A stretch of DNA of 6,302 nucleotides, from the NCBI GenBank assembly GCA_947176715.1, contig CAMWRR010000114.1:1-6302 (forward strand). Direction: 5' to 3'. The position numbers and the translations under genes were made by a program. The notes below the pieces were generated by a model, which was not told where the DNA came from, ran no database searches, and worked only from the letters and a program-made list of their open reading frames with translations. The stretch comes from an uncultured Rikenellaceae bacterium (lineage in GTDB: Bacteria; Bacteroidota; Bacteroidia; Bacteroidales; Rikenellaceae). Each line of letters opens with the position of its first letter. Position 1 is the stretch's first letter. Below are positions 4,571 through 6,302 of the stretch, piece after piece.

Positions 4571-6301
4571 ATGGATATAGAGAAAAGCACATTGGAAAGA
4601 GCCAAAAAATGGCTCGACGGCAACTTCGACCCCGAAACTAAACGGGAGATCGAAAGAATGATGAAAGACGACCCCAAGGAGCTGAACGAGTCGTTTTACA
4701 GAACGCTCGAATTCGGCACCGGCGGGCTACGCGGCATAATGGGCGTGGGCACCAACCGCATGAACATCTACACCGTAGGCATGGCCACACAGGGGTTGGC
4801 CAACTACCTCAAGAGCTGTTTCGCAGGCCGCGACATCAGCGTGGCCGTGGCTCACGACAGCCGCAACAACAGCGACCTATTCGCCAAAACCACCGCCGAC
4901 ATATTCGCGGCCAACGGCTTCACGGTATATCTCTTCGAGGCGTTGCGCCCCACCCCGGAGCTGTCGTTCGCAATACGCCACCTGCACTGCCAGAGCGGCG
5001 TGGTGATAACGGCATCGCACAACCCCAAGGAGTACAACGGCTACAAGGCCTATTGGGAAGACGGCGCACAGGTGATAGCCCCGCACGACAAGAACATAAT
5101 CGACGAGGTAAACAAGATAGAGTCGGTGGATCAGGTCAGATGGAGCGGCGGCGACGGTAAAATCGTCACCATAGGCGAAGATGTCGACAAGGCCTATTTA
5201 GCCGAGGTGGCCTCCCTGACGCTGTCGCCTGAGGCTGTGGCTAAACACGGCGACGTATCGATAGTGTACACCCCCATACACGGCACCGGCATAACATTGG
5301 TTCCCAGAGCACTGGAGATGTGCGGATTCAAAAACATCACCGTCATAGATGAGCAGTCGACACCCGACGGCAACTTCCCCACGGTGGTCTCACCCAACCC
5401 CGAGGAGGCGTCGGCGCTCAAATTAGCGCTCGAGCGTGCCGAGAATATAGGCGCCGACTTGGTGATAGCCACCGACCCCGACGCCGACCGCATAGGCATA
5501 GCCGTACGCGACAACAAGGGGCGCATGGTATTGCTCAACGGCAACCAGACGGGGGCGATACTCACCTACTACCTCCTGACCCGTTGGAAAGAGCTCGGCA
5601 AACTCAAAGGCAACGAGTTCATAGTAAAGACTATAGTTACCACGGAGCTGATAGCGAGCATAGCCGAATCGTTCGGCGTGGAGTATTACGACGTACTTAC
5701 GGGCTTCAAGTTCATAGCCAGCGTAATACGCGACAACGAGGGCAAGAAGCAGTACATCGGCGGCGGCGAGGAGAGCTACGGCTATCTCACCGGCGACTTC
5801 GTGCGTGACAAAGATGCAGTATCGGCGTCGGTGCTCGTGGCCGAGACTATGGCGTGGGCCAAGGAGCATGGGCTATCGCTGTGGCAGCTTCTCGAAACGA
5901 TATACCGCAAATACGGCTATTACAAGGAGGGTATGGTATCCATCACCAAACAGGGCAAGGACGGCGCGGAGGCCATTGCCAAGATGATGAGCGACATGCG
6001 CTCCAATCCCCCCAAAGAGCTGGGGGCATCGGCAGTGGTCACCCTAAAGGACTATCAGCTGCGCGAGGAGACCGACCTCAAATCGGGTGCGAAGAGACCT
6101 ATCGACCTGCCCGTATCCAACGTGCTTCAGTTCATCACTGAAGACGGCAGCAAGATATCGGTACGCCCGTCAGGCACCGAGCCTAAAATAAAATTCTACT
6201 TCGGAGTACGCGAACCTCTCGCCGAAGGCGGCGACATAGACAAGGCCGAAAAAGCCGCGGAGGCTAAGATAGAGGCCATAAAGAGAGATTTGGGAATATA
6301 A
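4571..6301 (+). CDS. Phosphoglucomutase/phosphomannomutase (alpha-D-phosphohexomutase family)
   Basis: The enzyme interconverts hexose 1-phosphate and 6-phosphate (glucose and perhaps mannose) through a phosphoserine intermediate, linking glycolysis to glycogen and sugar-nucleotide synthesis in the cytosol. The complete 576-residue protein shows all four family loops in order: the active-site loop TASHNPKEYNGYK with phosphoserine candidate S149 (147-159); the metal-binding loop DPDADRIGIA with D302, D304 and D306 (302-311); the sugar-recognition loop GGEESYGY (398-405); and the phosphate-binding loop RPSGTEPK (532-539). The N-terminal FGTGGLRGIMGVG (48-60) is typical of the long PgcA-like subfamily, to which a length near 580 also fits. 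The ATG at 4571 follows an A-rich leader with no Shine-Dalgarno, usual in this phylum. The stop is one base before the right edge, so downstream context is unknown. Isoleucine is mostly encoded by ATA. Substrate preference cannot be fixed from sequence. Confidence 0.95.
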   Translation: MDIEKSTLERAKKWLDGNFDPETKREIERMMKDDPKELNESFYRTLEFGTGGLRGIMGVGTNRMNIYTVGMATQGLANYLKSCFAGRDISVAVAHDSRNNSDLFAKTTADIFAANGFTVYLFEALRPTPELSFAIRHLHCQSGVVITASHNPKEYNGYKAYWEDGAQVIAPHDKNIIDEVNKIESVDQVRWSGGDGKIVTIGEDVDKAYLAEVASLTLSPEAVAKHGDVSIVYTPIHGTGITLVPRALEMCGFKNITVIDEQSTPDGNFPTVVSPNPEEASALKLALERAENIGADLVIATDPDADRIGIAVRDNKGRMVLLNGNQTGAILTYYLLTRWKELGKLKGNEFIVKTIVTTELIASIAESFGVEYYDVLTGFKFIASVIRDNEGKKQYIGGGEESYGYLTGDFVRDKDAVSASVLVAETMAWAKEHGLSLWQLLETIYRKYGYYKEGMVSITKQGKDGAEAIAKMMSDMRSNPPKELGASAVVTLKDYQLREETDLKSGAKRPIDLPVSNVLQFITEDGSKISVRPSGTEPKIKFYFGVREPLAEGGDIDKAEKAAEAKIEAIKRDLGI

Positions 6302-6302
6302 C

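Noticed and set aside
5194..5869. Minus-strand frames within the mutase gene
   Set aside because: They lie opposite the conserved metal-binding and sugar-binding loops and resemble no known protein; they are shadow frames.
1..6302. tRNA, rRNA, CRISPR array, transposase or toxin-antitoxin pair
   Set aside because: I read both strands for regularly spaced repeats, cloverleaf-like GC-rich sequence and transposase motifs and saw none that could be supported.

Overview
The window looks like ordinary chromosome from a member of the Bacteroidota, probably order Bacteroidales. Three things point there. Four copies of the Bacteroidota -7 promoter element TAnnTTTG sit just upstream of gene starts. The genes lack clear Shine-Dalgarno sequences. 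The proteins themselves (long phosphoglucomutase, DnaA, DUF2148 ferredoxin-like protein) fit that group. Genus cannot be settled from the sequence; frequent use of ATA for isoleucine and coding GC near or above 50% would suit something near the Rikenellaceae, but this is a guess.

Layout. Positions 1-220 hold the 3' end of a plus-strand gene whose tail resembles that of a long-type phosphofructokinase; it ends at a GC-rich hairpin terminator (242-274). An AT-rich inverted repeat (271-315) and a perfect -7 element (336-343) precede a small plus-strand gene of unknown function (367-822). That gene converges on a minus-strand block across a shared bidirectional hairpin (829-850). Read in the minus direction, the block is dnaA (3890 to 2493), an EamA-type 10-TM transporter (2378 to 1449) and a DUF2148 ferredoxin-domain protein (1395 to 859).

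Positions 3891-4570 form a 680-bp gap between dnaA and a divergently transcribed phosphoglucomutase/phosphomannomutase gene (4571-6301). The gap contains a dnaA promoter candidate, a long inverted repeat (4061-4075 with 4150-4165) enclosing an AT-rich core, several DnaA-box-like 9-mers, and a promoter with an overlapping dyad for the mutase gene. It is the most interesting part of the window and a candidate replication origin or dnaA autoregulatory region.

Functionally, the genes cover replication initiation (DnaA), hexose-phosphate metabolism (the mutase and perhaps the truncated phosphofructokinase), solute export or uptake (EamA) and an uncharacterised iron-sulfur protein. They do not form one pathway. 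I see no mobile element gene, CRISPR array, rRNA or tRNA, and no convincing new multi-gene system. The notable signals are regulatory and structural.
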